Source: Liopterus haemorrhoidalis (taxonomy: Eukaryota > Arthropoda > Insecta > Coleoptera > Dytiscidae). Taken from it: 64,000 nt of DNA. The notes beneath the pieces are model-generated. The model had not been told where the DNA came from and did not search any database. It saw nothing but the letters and a program-made list of their open reading frames with translations. Each line of letters opens with the position of its first letter. Position 1 is the stretch's first letter. The position numbers were made by a program, and so were the translations under genes. The DNA lies in contig OZ020611.1 of assembly GCA_963971575.1 (NCBI GenBank), positions 22,551,279-22,615,278 on the forward strand, read 5' to 3'. Of this stretch, positions 24,573 to 35,523 are shown piece by piece.

Positions 24573-25693
24573 GGTCAATAAGTTCTTACAAAATCTAAGA
24601 AAACGTAGTAGTGTCGGAAACAGGTTTGTTTCTGAAAAGTTATTTATTTATTTATTTATTTTACATCGGCCTATTTCTGCAACGAGGCTAATCGCTGATG
24701 CCAGGGGGCGAGCTCCTTCTCCTGGATGTGGGGTGAATGATTGTGAAATGAGAGTAATGTAAATATATTATTCTCGCCCGAATAATATCACCAGCGGAGA
24801 ATCGAACTACCGACCGCACAATCCAGACTATTTTCACCAGTCCAAACTGCACGACTTAATGCGCTCGGCCACTCCGTTGGCAGTTTCCGAAAAGTACCAC
24901 ATGTCAATAGACTGCTCTCAAATTTCCATGTCCTTTGCGTAGTTTCATTTTTACAATCGATTGAAACAAACAACTTTTGTTATTTTGGAACAATGGAAAA
25001 AACAAGTTTCATGCAATGATTAAACACTTTCATTTGAAAGGCAAAACACAGAAGGAAATAAAAGCCGAGTTAGATGAAGTTCATGGCACATCTGCACCAG
25101 CGTTTAAAACTGATTACAATTGAGTGAATGAGTTTAAATATGGTCGAACATCCACAAGTGATGAGCATCGTTCGCGACGTTCACTTGAAGTGACTACGCC
25201 AGAAATGATTGATAAAATCCACGATATCGTCTTGAGTGATCTACGAGTCAAAGTGCGCTAACTAGTTGAGGCCACAGGCATATCACATGGCTCAGTAGTT
25301 TCAATTTTGCACGAAAAATTCGGTATGACAAAGATAGCGGAAAGATGGGTGCCGCGTTTTCCCACATTGGAGAATAAAGGCAATCATGTGGTCTAAATTG
25401 CATGGATTACGGTTTGAATTGTTCCGTATTCACCAGATTTGGCCCCAGCCTCTTTTTCCTGTTTTCTAACATGAAGAAATGGCTCGCCGGTAAAAGATTC
25501 ACGTTGAACGAAGAGGCATCATAAAAAGTTGCCTATTTTAACGCCTTCCGGAATATTACTTTTTGGATGGCTTGAAAAAGTTGGAGAAACGCTGGGCGAA
25601 GTGTATCGAGCTAAAAGGAGACTGTGTTGACAAATAAAAAGGAATCAATCCAAAATAATGTGTTTTTCTGTTGTTTGTAAGGACTTTTTGACC
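24573..25693 (+). pseudogene. mariner element with deleted, stop-ridden transposase
   Basis: TIRs GGTCAATAAGTTCTTAC and the inverse of GGTCAAAAAGTCCTTAC are flanked by TA. From 25007 the frame reads AMIKHFHLKGKTQKEIKAEL, then FKYGRTSTSDEHRSRRSLEV and ISHGSVVSILHEKFGM, the N-terminal DNA-binding half of a mariner transposase, with in-frame stops. It then jumps to YSPDLAP and FTLNEEAS, the C-terminal end, so the catalytic core is deleted. A SINE is inserted in its 5' leader. Confidence 0.9.
24641..24882 (-). mobile_element. second tRNA-derived SINE family, with 13-bp TSD
   Basis: The minus strand begins AACGGAGTGGCCGAGCGCAT (A box TGGCCGAGCG), has a B box GGTAGTTCGATTC, a body of about 150 bp, and ends in (AAATA)n. 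Flanks GTTTCTGAAAAGT (24628-24640) and GTTTCCGAAAAGT (24883-24895) form the TSD with one mismatch. The head differs from the SINE at 21726, so it is a separate family. Confidence 0.85.
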
Positions 25694-26210
25694 TACCCTC
25701 GTACATATATTTTTTTACGCTGTCATTCAATAAACTGTTTACAATGAAGAATAATATTTATGTAGTATGAAAGTTAAAGCTACTTATCTTTTTTAAATAA
25801 TAAAAAAAAAATCAAGTGTTATATTCGAGGCTCTTCGCGGCCCCCTTGTGGGATGGTCACGGCCCGCTACTTTTAAGGTACCTGTACACTGTAGAGAATT
25901 ATCTAGCTAGAGTGGGCACTATCTATCTAGACTACTCTAGTATTGTGTATACACTGTAGAGCGGTTTTACTCTATTAGAGCAACGGTAGAGCAGTTTAGA
26001 GCAAATCTAGCTAGAGGAAATCTAGATGCTACATAAACGCGTGTATACTGTCCTTAGAGATAGAGCTGGATAGAGCAGATTTGCTAGAGCAAGTCTATAT
26101 GCATGTCGTGCGCGTGTACACCTATAGAGATTATTTAGTCTAGCTTCTGTCTAGCTAGTGTTTGAAAAATCTACAATCAAATTATTTACATACGTAGTTT
26201 GCATACTTGC

Positions 26211-26535
26211 ATGATGCGTTCCCGGCAAAAAGAAGTTGCTGCTGCTCTGGTAATATATTCTTTGATGAAAAAAAAAAAAAGCATAAAAATAACAGGTTGT
26301 GGGTAAGGGAGTGGATATCAAAAAGAGAACAAGAGGGAGTACATGCAAAGTTATTAAAAGAAATAAGTTCTCAAGACATAGCTTCATATGAAAATTTTAT
26401 ACGAATGTCACAAAGTGATTTTGAGTATTTGTTGGAACGAATTACTCCAAAAATTAAAAAACAAGACACTCATCTTCGAAATGCGATATCACCGTCAGAG
26501 CGGCTTACACTTACATTAAGATTTCTATTTTTATA
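26211..26535 (+). pseudogene. HARBI1-type Harbinger nuclease, N-terminal fragment
   Basis: The likely start is ATG 26211 (MMRSRQKEVAAALVIYSLM), after which an A-run near 26268-26280 shifts the frame to KKHKNNRLWVREWISKREQE. It continues RMSQSDFEYLLERITPKIKK and AISPSERLTLTLRFL, the conserved N-terminal region of PIF/Harbinger DDE nucleases (compare WVRPWI and SPGERLALTLRFLA). The frame then runs into the opposite gene, so all catalytic Asp/Glu residues are missing. Not functional. Confidence 0.88.
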
Positions 26536-26539
26536 TGCT

Positions 26540-26670
26540 TTCAAACTACAATCCCATAGTTCAGGACGAGCTTCTACCAACTCAATGAGTTTGTAAACTT
26601 TTTCTCTCTCCCAAATAAATTTTGAGTCATTTTCGTTTAACAGCACTGTTTCAGACAAAGATTCGTCCAT
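26540..26670 (-). pseudogene. Harbinger MADF/Myb-like DNA-binding protein, N-terminal fragment
   Basis: The minus strand from 26670 reads MDESLSETVLLNEN, then VYKLIELVEARPELWDCSLK, a clear MADF/Myb-SANT start (LIxLVExRPELWD, xYKNR). PIF/Harbinger elements encode such a partner beside the nuclease. The frame is broken after AYKNR by the internal deletion. Confidence 0.85.
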
Positions 26671-27089
26671 TTTGATTTAAATTAAACAAAAGTTAAATCA
26701 AATTAAACAAAATACATTCAAAATTTCACATCAACTACCAATTTAATTGTTACTAGAGAAAAAAAGTTTTCAACCTGTTGAATAGAGCTAGAGCAGTCTA
26801 TCTAGAGCGTCCTTAGTAAACTGACAAGTGTACACAGCACGCCATCTGTCTAATTAGATCCTCTACCTAGAGTCTCCAGTCATGGTTGCTAGAGTATTCT
26901 AGCAAGAGCGTCTTGCCACTTGTGTACATTACTAGAGCTAGACGCTCTACCTAGATCCTAGAGTGGTTCTCGCTAGAGCGCTCTAGCAACTGTTTACACT
27001 TGTAGACTCAAAATAGAACCCTCTAGCTAGATCAACTCTAGCTAAAAAATCTACAGTGTACAGGTACCTTTAGAAACCCTGGTGTAGAC

Positions 27090-27769
27090 AACGCAGTTTA
27101 TTTCGTATCAACCCAAATATATTTTACAATCTAAGTAATTTAACTTAGCTATACATTTATGATTCATTTGACTTTTAAGTAGGTTGGTTATCGTTGTTTG
27201 TTATGTAAATTTAAGCATTTTATTATCTTATATATTTATGGCGTTAGGTATGGAATATTTCTATTTTTACAAGAGATAATTACAAGGAAGCGTTATTATA
27301 TGCTTGTAATTTTAAATAGGCTACCAGCTTTAAATGCGACATTTTTAATTATTAACATTGTTGTTAAATTACAGGATAAGCCTGTATTTTTTAACACGAA
27401 ACAAAAACATTAATATAATTGCAATATCCACATTACTGAACATTTGTGTCATTGATTTTTAAATTACAATCGAACGTCATGTAAACATCATTATGGGGTA
27501 ATCAAGTTGCGAATATTTGATTAAAATCTCTTTTTAAAACGCGTAACACATATGCAACCCACACTCGCATTGGTTGATGAATCATTGTTGCTTAATGACT
27601 TCGATTTTACTACATCTATAGTCCTTGACTTTGACATTGACGCAATGTTATGTTGAACAATGGATTTACCAATATGATATAAATATTTTTATTTTTATTT
27701 GTACTACTGTTTGGGGAACTACAATTTTAATAACCAGGGATTTGAAGGTTATAGTTTAGAAAACATCGA
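27090..27769. other. AT-rich unassigned sequence
   Basis: No gene or element recognised between the composite hAT and the first LINE fragment. Confidence 0.5.
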
Positions 27770-28213
27770 TTGCCCGTTTTCTATTGTCATCTTTTAAATT
27801 GCCCAATTAAAATTATTAACCACATCAAAGAACTATACCATGAGGCAAATTCGCAAGTTGTAAGTTCGGGAAGAGAAGTAAAAGTATTACCGTCAAAGGT
27901 GGAGTTAAACAAGGCTGCCTACTATCTATTATTTAATACCTTGTTGGAATGGGTTCTTCATAATGCTCTCACAGAACATAGAGGAATACAATGGGACATC
28001 CAAAATCGTTTGGAAGATTTGACCTATACAAATGATATATGTCTTCTGTCATATAATTATGAAGATATACAAGCCAAACTTGAAAGTATAAGTATTTTGG
28101 TTAATTTAGTTGGCATACGTTTTTCAACAAAGACGATAATGTTCCATATGACTCTGATTTTCGAAATAATGAACTCAATAATGGTTGCATCAATCTATGT
28201 AAGGTCAATTTGA
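27770..28213 (+). pseudogene. LINE reverse transcriptase fragment
   Basis: The frame contains KIINHIKELYHEANSQVV, VLPSKVELNKAAYYLLFNTL (a worn GVKQGCxLSPLLFN motif) and LTYTNDICLLSY (worn DDICLL, the RT active-site region). Flanking parts of the LINE are missing. Clade unclear, perhaps RTE- or R1-like. Confidence 0.7.
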
Positions 28214-29790
28214 CCAAAGATGTAATATTTGATTATCTGAAGGAACTCGATATGTCGAAAGGCTGTGGACCAGATAAAATACCACCAAAATTTATTAAAT
28301 TTTGTGCTCACTACTTAGTTGATCTATTTATTATTTTTAACCAATCTCTAGATAGCGGCATATTTCCTCACGTTTGGAAATTGTCCCAGTTACTCCAATT
28401 TTTAAATCTGGTAGTACCGACAATGCAGCCAACTACAGACCGATTTCCATATCAAGATTTTTGAAGCACTAGTTATCAAAAACTTACGAAGTGATCTATA
28501 CAGTATTATAATCCCAGAACAAAATGGTTTCTGTCCTAAAACATCAGTGTTGACCAATCTTATCCCGTTTATTGAATACTTAACTTCTAATATGAATAAC
28601 AAAATTCAAATCGATGTATCTTACACAGATTTTTGTAAAGCATTCGACAAGTTAAATCACAACATTCTTTTCGAAAAACTCGAGAAACTTTGTATTCATG
28701 GATCTTTACATCGATGGTTCCTATATTAAGAATAGATGTCAATTAGTGGTTTTTAATGGTTTTATATCAAGAGATATATATTGTAAATTCCGGTGTGCCT
28801 CAGGGGTCCCACCTTGGGCCTCTCTTGTTTATTTTATTTATTAATGATATCACTCAATGCTTCACAACTTCTAAATTTGTCTTATTCGCAGATAATATGA
28901 AAATTTTCCAACAAATAAAGTCCACTAAAGACAGTTTAGACATGCAATCTGACCTTAATAGGTTAACCCAATATTGCAAAAAAAAAAAAAAACAAATTAT
29001 ACTTAAATTTAACTAAATGTGTAGTTGTTACATTCACTCGTAACTTCAACGCAATGTTATTTAACTACAAAATTAATGGCACTTCGCTTGAGCGTAAGAA
29101 CACAATTAAAGACCTCGGAGTTACACTTGACTCTAAACTACTTTTCAACGACCATATTGATACCACAATCAAACATTGTTACAAAATGATAGGATTTATA
29201 TTTCGCACTTGTAAACACTTCAATAAACCAGAACTTTTCAACGCGCTAGTACGTAGTAAATTAGAACATGGATCAATCGTATAGAATCCAATTTATGAAA
29301 AAAACATTAAAATTGGCTGTACAAAGGAGATTTTTGTATATATTATTTTGTAAATTTAAACTAGATTCAGTATGCTATATAGATAGACTTGCTTACTTCA
29401 ACATGTTATCGCTTGAAAGTAGACGAACTCTGTTAGATATGATGTTCTTACATAAAGTTTTTAATAATTATGTATATTCTAAACCTATTCATTGAGTATT
29501 TCAACATCCGCGTACTAGGATCCCATACACGATCTACCAACATGCTCTTTCGCCTTCCCAGGTGCAACAGCAACTATTGCATGAACTCCCATATCAACAG
29601 AATTATGTCTACTTACAATTCCATTAGCGAAATTGATATTTTTCACCTTAATTTACAACAATTTAAAAAGGCTTTAAACACGATTTTATTGAACTGCTGA
29701 ATTTATTACTGGTTGTTATGTGTAATTTGTATGTTATTGTTACTTTTGTAAATGTTATATAATAAATTGTAATTGTACCATCCCTATAAT
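28207..29790 (+). pseudogene. Jockey/CR1-like LINE ORF2, degenerate
   Basis: Successive frames spell one reverse transcriptase: [68 protein letters not shown] (YADD changed to FADN), then [14 protein letters not shown] and the C-terminal NMLFRLPRC region. Frameshifts and stops at about 28465, 28730, 29015 and 29285 break it. The 3' end near 29790 is AT-rich. The catalytic second Asp is lost in this copy. Confidence 0.85.
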
Positions 29791-29839
29791 TGGGATCTGT
29801 ATCCTGTTGGAATGGTCAAATATATAAATATAAATATAA

Positions 29840-30430
29840 ATAAGCATAAATATAGAGAAAACTAAAGTAATGCGGATAGGTACTAATAACATCAACAGAT
29901 TTTCCATCAACGGCAAAGACTTTGAAGACGTGTAATAATTCTGCTACCTCGGTAATGCAATAACGAGGGATGGAGTTACTTTGACGGAAGTGAACAACAG
30001 AATACTTAAAGCTCAACAAGCATTCGGCTTTCTGAGTGAAGTCTGGAAATCTATTAAGATCTCTCGTAAAACTAAGATATGCGTATTTGAAACCAATGTA
30101 ATATCTGTTCTGACGTAATGCTGCGAAACAGAAAATTACTAAAGAAATTACTCATTAACTCAAAAAGTATTTGTGGTATTTTTCGCATAACTTTGTCAGA
30201 TCATGTTCCCAATACCCATATTTGGGAATCGACAGCGCAAAAACCTATCCACTTGGAAAGCCAGGCAAAGATGTGGAATTTGATTGGTCATACCCTCCGG
30301 AAGGCAGTAAACGATATATCCAGAATGGCACTAGAGTGGAATCTTCAGGGAAGCCGTCGTAGAGGGCGCCCTATATCCGCATGGAGGTGAACGATACATA
30401 AAAAACGTCCACGGAACTACCTGGTCCCAG
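29840..30430 (+). pseudogene. LINE C-terminal fragment (1)
   Basis: Frames read TKVMRIGTNN, YLGNAITRDGVTLTEVNNRI, ILKAQQAFGFLSEVWKS, then WNLIGHTLRKAVNDISRMAL and GSRRRGRPISAW. The last motif (IGHTLRK ... GRRRGRP) is typical of the C-terminus of insect and cnidarian LINEs of the RTE/CR1-like kind. Stop codons and shifts are present. Confidence 0.75.
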
Positions 30431-30479
30431 GTGAAGAGGCTTGCTGTTCATTGAACCCGATGGTGCGAGTTTATAAATC

Positions 30480-30925
30480 TCGCACCACACCAAACTCAGT
30501 ATCTTCAACATAAATGTAAAGTCTGTCTTTCTCTACGGCTGTGAAACCTTCAAACCTTTAAATATAATAATGCGAATCAAATGACAAGACAAAGTTTCAA
30601 ATAAGGATCTTCAGAGTTGAATCAATCAACGCGAAATCATAGAGGAAATAATAATTAGAAAGTGGAGATGGATTTGCTACATTTTGTAAAGAGATCCAGC
30701 TGATGTCAGTACGCTGGCCCTGAAATGGAACCCGCAAGGAAAATGGCATGGAGGTCGTCCTGCCAATACATGCCGAAGAATAGTCCTCCAGGTACTGATA
30801 GAATTTGGTAAATCCTGGAACCAAATTAAAACTCTGTCGAATAGCAGACCCAGATGGCGAGCTTTTTTTAAAGTACTTTACTCCAGAGCGGAGATACAGG
30901 AATTGAATGAATAATTATATAGTAA
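30480..30925 (+). pseudogene. LINE C-terminal fragment (2)
   Basis: Frames read FLYGCETFKPL, IRKWRWICYIL, STLALKWNPQGKWHGGRP, then SWNQIKTLSNSRPRWRAFFK and LYSRAEIQELNE before a stop. It is homologous to fragment (1), so this is a second, separately degraded copy lying head to tail with it. Confidence 0.75.
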
Positions 30926-32599
30926 TATATAGAAATCCCTCCATTTACGCGGTAATTGGTTCGACGAAAACATTGCGTAAATGAAGAAATAGAAAGCCGT
31001 GTACGAAATAGGCATCTGTTCTATATTCTGAAATATTTTACTCTTGGTGAAATAGAATCATAAAAATTAAACATCTTACTGTTACATTAAAGTGACCAGA
31101 CATCCCACATTAGGGTTTCTTGTCCCACATCGAAAACTGTCCCACATTGGACTATGTTTTGTCTTTTGTATTAAAAAAAATATATATATATATGTTTATA
31201 TTTACAGTTTTACAGTCGATGTTGGTTTTGATATACATAGATGACGCTACAATACTTTTTTGATTTGTTATATAGATAAATTAATTAATAGATGATATAT
31301 TAATTTTATGTATAGCAGCTCTTCTTCCATTGTGCAATACATATATACATATAGCAGTAGGACCGGGTTGGCATTGGCACTTGCCAGAGGCGTGGGATTT
31401 TGGCATAAAAGTGTTTCCAGGAATTCAGATTATAAGGGTGCGCGGTATACGAGGAATACAAGCAGAAATTAAAATAAATCTATTCAGATTTGAGATGCGC
31501 GTTATACGCCGGAATATACGGTATTTATTCAAAATCAATCAAATTTTAAATCACTGAAATTCAATTTTTTGTCAATGCTGATGTCATAAAGAATCTCTCC
31601 AGAGTCTGCTGCTTACTTGCTCGTTTTCTTTCCTCTAGAATAAGTTCATACGGTGCCATCTGAGCTTTTAATTCCCTGCGGATTCAGCCACTTCTTTCGC
31701 CATCAGGATCTATATTTTCAATAAAATCAATAGCAATTTTTAGGTCGTCACTTGTATTATATAGTGTTTAGGGGGACCCAAATTTTGCCCAGGGCCCGAA
31801 AAAAGGTCACTTGTACTAATATAATAATTCATGGAGGGCCGCATCCGGTTTGCCCACCGCAAGTGTGTTGGTGATTTCTATAATTTTTTCCTGCCACATT
31901 GAATTGTGAACCTCTATATTTTATAAGGCATACTATTGTGGTAGAATTAAACTCTGTGACAAATAGCATTATAAAATCCTAAAATGTCATTTATAGTGAA
32001 TAGACTAAACTAATTCTTGTTGACAGTATATTAATAAGTACACAACACAAATCCGTGGGTTTCTCATATTTATTCTAAGCAACAAGTACAAATTATGCCC
32101 AAACTCTCTAACCTAATATTGAGATATATAGTTCAAACAATGATCACGTGCTTACACTAAAATATTCCAGGCCCGTAGGGAGGCGCTAGGTGCTAGGTAT
32201 GCACATTTGACCGACTATGCATAATGTATATACGGTTAATAATCGATTGCCATCAGCATAATTTTAAACACATATGTACGTAGCGCGAATTACTGAAATA
32301 TTGAACAGACTAGATGTGAGCAGAAATGTACTGGACCTCGGGGAATTCTGAAATAGGTTATGGACCATCTAGAGACTTATTGAAGCTTTATTAATAATTT
32401 TACCAAGCTCGTATCGTGGAAAATTACATTTTAAAGGAGATGGATTAAAAGGCAAAGAGAAATTTTAAATATAAAATGAAGAGAGAAGTGTTCTGTATAA
32501 TTATTCTGGATATACATACAATATTAATTAAGAGGAAACTTAGTTGCGGCGTTCAGGTGAACAGAGAAATTATTAAGGACTACTTGAGGTTCTCGTACT
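30926..32599. other. unassigned sequence with transposon scraps
   Basis: ATCCCTCCATTTACGCGG at 30948 resembles a Tigger end, GAGGGCCGCATCCGGTTTGC at 31834 a Charlie-like hAT end, and CAGGCCCGTAGG at 32169 another hAT end. None has a matched partner. No host gene seen. Confidence 0.4.
31535..31730 (-). repeat. second copy of the Tigger C-terminal segment
   Basis: About 195 bases match 545-740 almost base for base (for example GAATCTCTCCAGAGTCTGCT). The Tigger tail motif itself is not included. Confidence 0.8.
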
Positions 32600-32901
32600 T
32601 TTTTGTTATACGAGGGTGGGATTAAAAGTAGTACGAATGAAAATGCGAGAATTAAAATGATACATTTTTATTTCTCGACATAATCATCTCTTAATTCTAT
32701 ACTTAGTCCAGTGATGCTGGAATATTAGTAAAGTCGGTTTACGATAACTATGAGATGACGTCACACTTGGTTAATTTAAGTACCAACGTTATGATATGTT
32801 TTAATCAACATCAATTCATAACTCCGTTAGTACATTTATTTAATGTTGGTAAATTTTTTCAATGTTGTCAGTTTGAAATTGGATTGTTCAATCGTTATTT
32901 A

Positions 32902-33570
32902 AACATAAAAGGCCACACCCAGAGCCAAAGCGCAAAGCATGGGCAGTATGTGCAGTGGCACATGGCTCCGCGGTCAACAGCAGGCCCCGCGATTTAACAA
33001 CAGACCTCTCGCATGGTCTTTACTTGGAGGTGACGACCTTTTTTTTGCTCTTCATTTGGAACTGGGAGTCTGGGAGGTAAAGACCTTTTTTTTGCTCTTT
33101 GCTCTTCACTTGGATCTGGGATGTGAGGACCTTTTTTTTGCTCTTCACTTGGATCTGGGAGGTGAGCACCTTTTTTTTGCTTTTCTCGCACATGACCACG
33201 CAAATCCTAGCGCCGGCCCTGGCCACACCCATTATTGTTTCTAGCTCTCTTCAATTTATATGAGTTAGAAAGAGACAGACAATTTGCAATATCCATCTCC
33301 ATCTAACACACGCAAATTAGAATGAGAAAAAACATAAAAGGCCACACCAATCATTGTTTCTAGCTCTCTTCAATTTATATGAGTTAAAAAGAGACAGCCA
33401 ATTTGCAATATCCATCTGCATCTAACACACGCAAATTAGAATGAGAAAAAACATAAAAAGCCACACCCATTATTGTTTCGAGCTCACTTCAATTTCTATG
33501 AGATAGAAAGAGACACAAAATTTGCAATGTCCATCTCTTTTTGACACATGTAAATTGGAATGAGAGAAAC
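32902..33570. repeat. 119-bp tandem array, three units
   Basis: The unit start AACATAAAAGGCCACACC recurs at 32902, 33331 and 33450. Removing the hAT insert plus one TSD copy (310 bp) from the first unit gives exactly 119 bp, equal to the second unit. Confidence 0.93.
32920..33221. mobile_element. hAT MITE with TSD GCCACACC
   Basis: A 302-bp insert with ends CAGAGCCAAAGCGC and the inverse of CAGGGCCGGCGCTAGG is flanked by GCCACACC on both sides (32912-32919, 33222-33229). Its body includes four units related to the minisatellite of the hAT at 14734, in reverse orientation. Frames here are repeat artefacts. Confidence 0.85.
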
Positions 33571-33989
33571 TGAAATTTGTTTTATTTTTTTAATACTACA
33601 TTACACACTTAATATAATATAAACCATAAATTTCGCGACAAATCGGTTAGAAAGAACTGCTGTGCATCATAATTTACATTAATTCCTTTCCTCCATAGGA
33701 AATATAGGGTTTCAATATATTTTTTGAAGTTGTTCGATATAACCTAACTTTTTTTGACAGTTTACGAACAAGGTGAGTTTTTCAACTGTGACGTCATTTC
33801 ATAGTTATGGTAAATGGACTTGCTCTTCATAAAGTGATTTTTTCGAGGTTCTCAAAAAAATCATTACAGAAATCTCTTTCCAGATGGATATTTTTGTAAG
33901 TTTGAAAAGAGATAGAATTCCGAGTTTACCAGATCTGGCGAATAAGGTAGATAACCACTTGGTCATTCACGAATTAAAACCAAAGATAT

Positions 33990-34130
33990 AGGTCCGGTGT
34001 CTGAGAGTTTAGCCGAGTTTAACCATTTGGCTAAACTCTGTTACAATATAACAATCCCATAAGTAACCATAGCTACCATTTTCTAACCATTTGGTTATAT
34101 TTAACTAAGCTTTTAGAAACTGGCCGTTAA
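33990..34130. mobile_element. small MITE in the mariner remnant
   Basis: GGTCCGGTGTCTGAGAGTTT at the left is roughly matched in inverse by CTTTTAGAAACTGGCC at the right, over about 140 bp. The surrounding mariner sequence continues on both sides. Boundaries are approximate. Confidence 0.4.
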
Positions 34131-34601
34131 AGTTTGAAATAGTTCTTCAAACTTTAATTCTTTCAGTTTTCGAGTTGCAATGCCGTTGGATTGGGTAGGT
34201 GCATTGTCATGATGGTAGAGGATTTTCTTTTAGACCAAAGCAGGACGTTTTTCGCAAATTTTATTTAATAAACAGACAAGAAGGTCAGCTTAGTATTGTC
34301 CGTTGTTTGGCCCTTTTGGAGATAGTCTATGTATAAGATTACTTTTACTTCCTTAAAATGGATGCCATGACCTTTCCGATTGATGGTATCATTTTTGCCT
34401 TTTTTCGAGTCTGGGAACCACGATGAATACACTTCGTTATTCTATAGGCTATTGACCGCAAGGACTTAAGAGCTGTTGTGAGATGACGGCCAGAGGTGGT
34501 CTTTTTACGGAAATTCTTTGAAAACTTGGTTTTTCTGACTGTACAGTAGAAATTGTAGCCAAATGGCTGAACATAGAAAGTTGAAATTTGGTATGCTTAT
34601 A

Positions 34602-35523
34602 CAGAGTGGGCCAACTTGGACTAACTGATGTAAAATGCGTATAACTTTTGTAATTTTAATATTCATTAAAAAAAATTATTAATAATAATAATAAATTAGC
34701 ACTGCGAGCCTAGTAGGCCCATGGCTTGATTGATTGTTCTTCTCCATTCGTTCTTATTTAAAGTTCTTTCTTTCCATTTAGTGATCTTCAGCTGTTTTAG
34801 ATCTTTCTCCACCTCCTTCCACTATCTCGTCCTCGGTCTTCCTCTCCTTTTCTTGCCACCAATTGTTCTCTGCATCACGGACTTTGGTAATCTAGATTCT
34901 GGCATTCTCTCCACATGTCCCAGCCAGCGGAGACGTTGAGATTTTATGACTGCTACGATATTAGCTTCTCCATACATTTCTTCTAGTTCATGGTTTGTCG
35001 TACGTAGCCATATTCCGTCCACCATTTTTCTTAAAAAAAAAAAATTATTATTACATGAAAGTGTACTTTGTTAACTTTTTTTAAACTATGTGTGGAAAAT
35101 AACACCATTTAAATGACCTACATTTTCTTGTTGAATAATAATTGCTCTTTCTAAAGCATTTTACATCACATACGCAACGTTTCTGTCTCCAAATTTGTTA
35201 TTTCTGCACGAATATTTTGTTTAAGCTCCTGAATTGTTCATGTAAACTCGGCCTTTTAAGTAGCCCCACAAAAATAAATCAGGCGCTGTCAAATCTGGGG
35301 AACGTGAGAAGCCAAGCAAATTCTGCATTTTTTTAAATTGAAATTGAACATAATAAAATTCAATAATTTTAACGTGCTCTTGCACTGCGTATGTAGCCAT
35401 TATAAAATTTCATAAACTCTTTATTATATGCAAAAAAAAATAAATAAAAAAATAATAATTAAAAATAAACTCCACCAAAGTTATAAATTTTTAAAAACAG
35501 TCAGTCCAAGTTGGCCCGCCCGT
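34602..35523 (-). mobile_element. Tc1/mariner-superfamily element with TA TSD
   Basis: GGGCCAACTTGGACTAACTG at the left is matched 19 of 20 by the inverse of the right end. It sits in a HINE-A at TA, and the HINE sequence resumes exactly at TA. On the minus strand near 35330-35160 the worn frame reads FPRFDSA and then FLWGYLK, like the SPDLTPxDFFLWGYLK end of IS630/Tc1-type transposases. Most of the transposase is gone. Confidence 0.8.
34690..35035 (-). pseudogene. LINE 3' fragment inside the Tc1/mariner-like element
   Basis: The minus strand reads MVDGIWLRTTNHELEEMYGE, then SQRLRWLGHVERMPESRLPK and KKRRGRPRTR, the C-terminal end of an RTE/CR1-like LINE. Its 3' tail is (ATT)n at 34675-34700, and A-rich ATTATT sequence on both sides may be a TSD. 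It is a 5'-truncated insertion. Confidence 0.75.

Larger units (their letters stand above)
25876..27069. mobile_element. PIF/Harbinger deletion derivative with TSD TTA
   Basis: TIRs of 20 bp, AGGTACCTGTACACTGTAGA and its exact inverse, are flanked by TTA (25873-25875, 27070-27072), the PIF/Harbinger signature. Subterminal regions are packed with CTAGCTAGA-type motifs on both sides, likely transposase or Myb binding sites. The centre keeps the 5' parts of two genes reading towards each other, fused by a deletion at about 26535. Confidence 0.93.
23610..27081. mobile_element. hAT element hosting four nested insertions
   Basis: The left end CAGTGCTTCTTAAACTTTTT and right end, inverse of CAGGGTTTCTAAAAG, are flanked by identical GTGTAGAC octamers (23602-23609, 27082-27089). 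The subterminal CGCGGC/GCGGCC-rich sequences fit Charlie-like hATs. Without the inserts little of the element is left and no hAT transposase is seen. Inside lie a small hAT (23751-24567), a mariner (24573-25693) with a SINE, and a Harbinger derivative (25876-27069). Confidence 0.85.
32736..33816. mobile_element. TIR element with 30-bp ends around a tandem array
   Basis: GTTTACGATAACTATGAGAT and then GACGTCACA at the left is matched in inverse at the right (ATTTACCATAACTATGAAAT, GACGTCACA). The body holds a 119-bp tandem array with its own hAT insert. No coding. It lies within the mariner remnant. Confidence 0.75.
32600..34480 (-). pseudogene. mariner transposase remnant split by insertions
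   Basis: On the minus strand, 34480-34140 keeps the DDE region (IDYLQKGQT, then FAKNVLLWSKRKSSTIM, where HQDNAPAH is worn away), and 33985-33830 keeps the LARSGKLGIL to KYPSGK end. Segment 32605-32730 looks like the 3' end (CGAGGGTGGGATTAAAAG). It is split by a TIR element at 32736-33816 and a MITE at 33990-34130. Confidence 0.65.

Noticed and set aside
32939..33244. 101-residue Leu-rich repetitive protein and minus-strand partners
   Set aside because: They are translations of the minisatellite units inside a hAT MITE.
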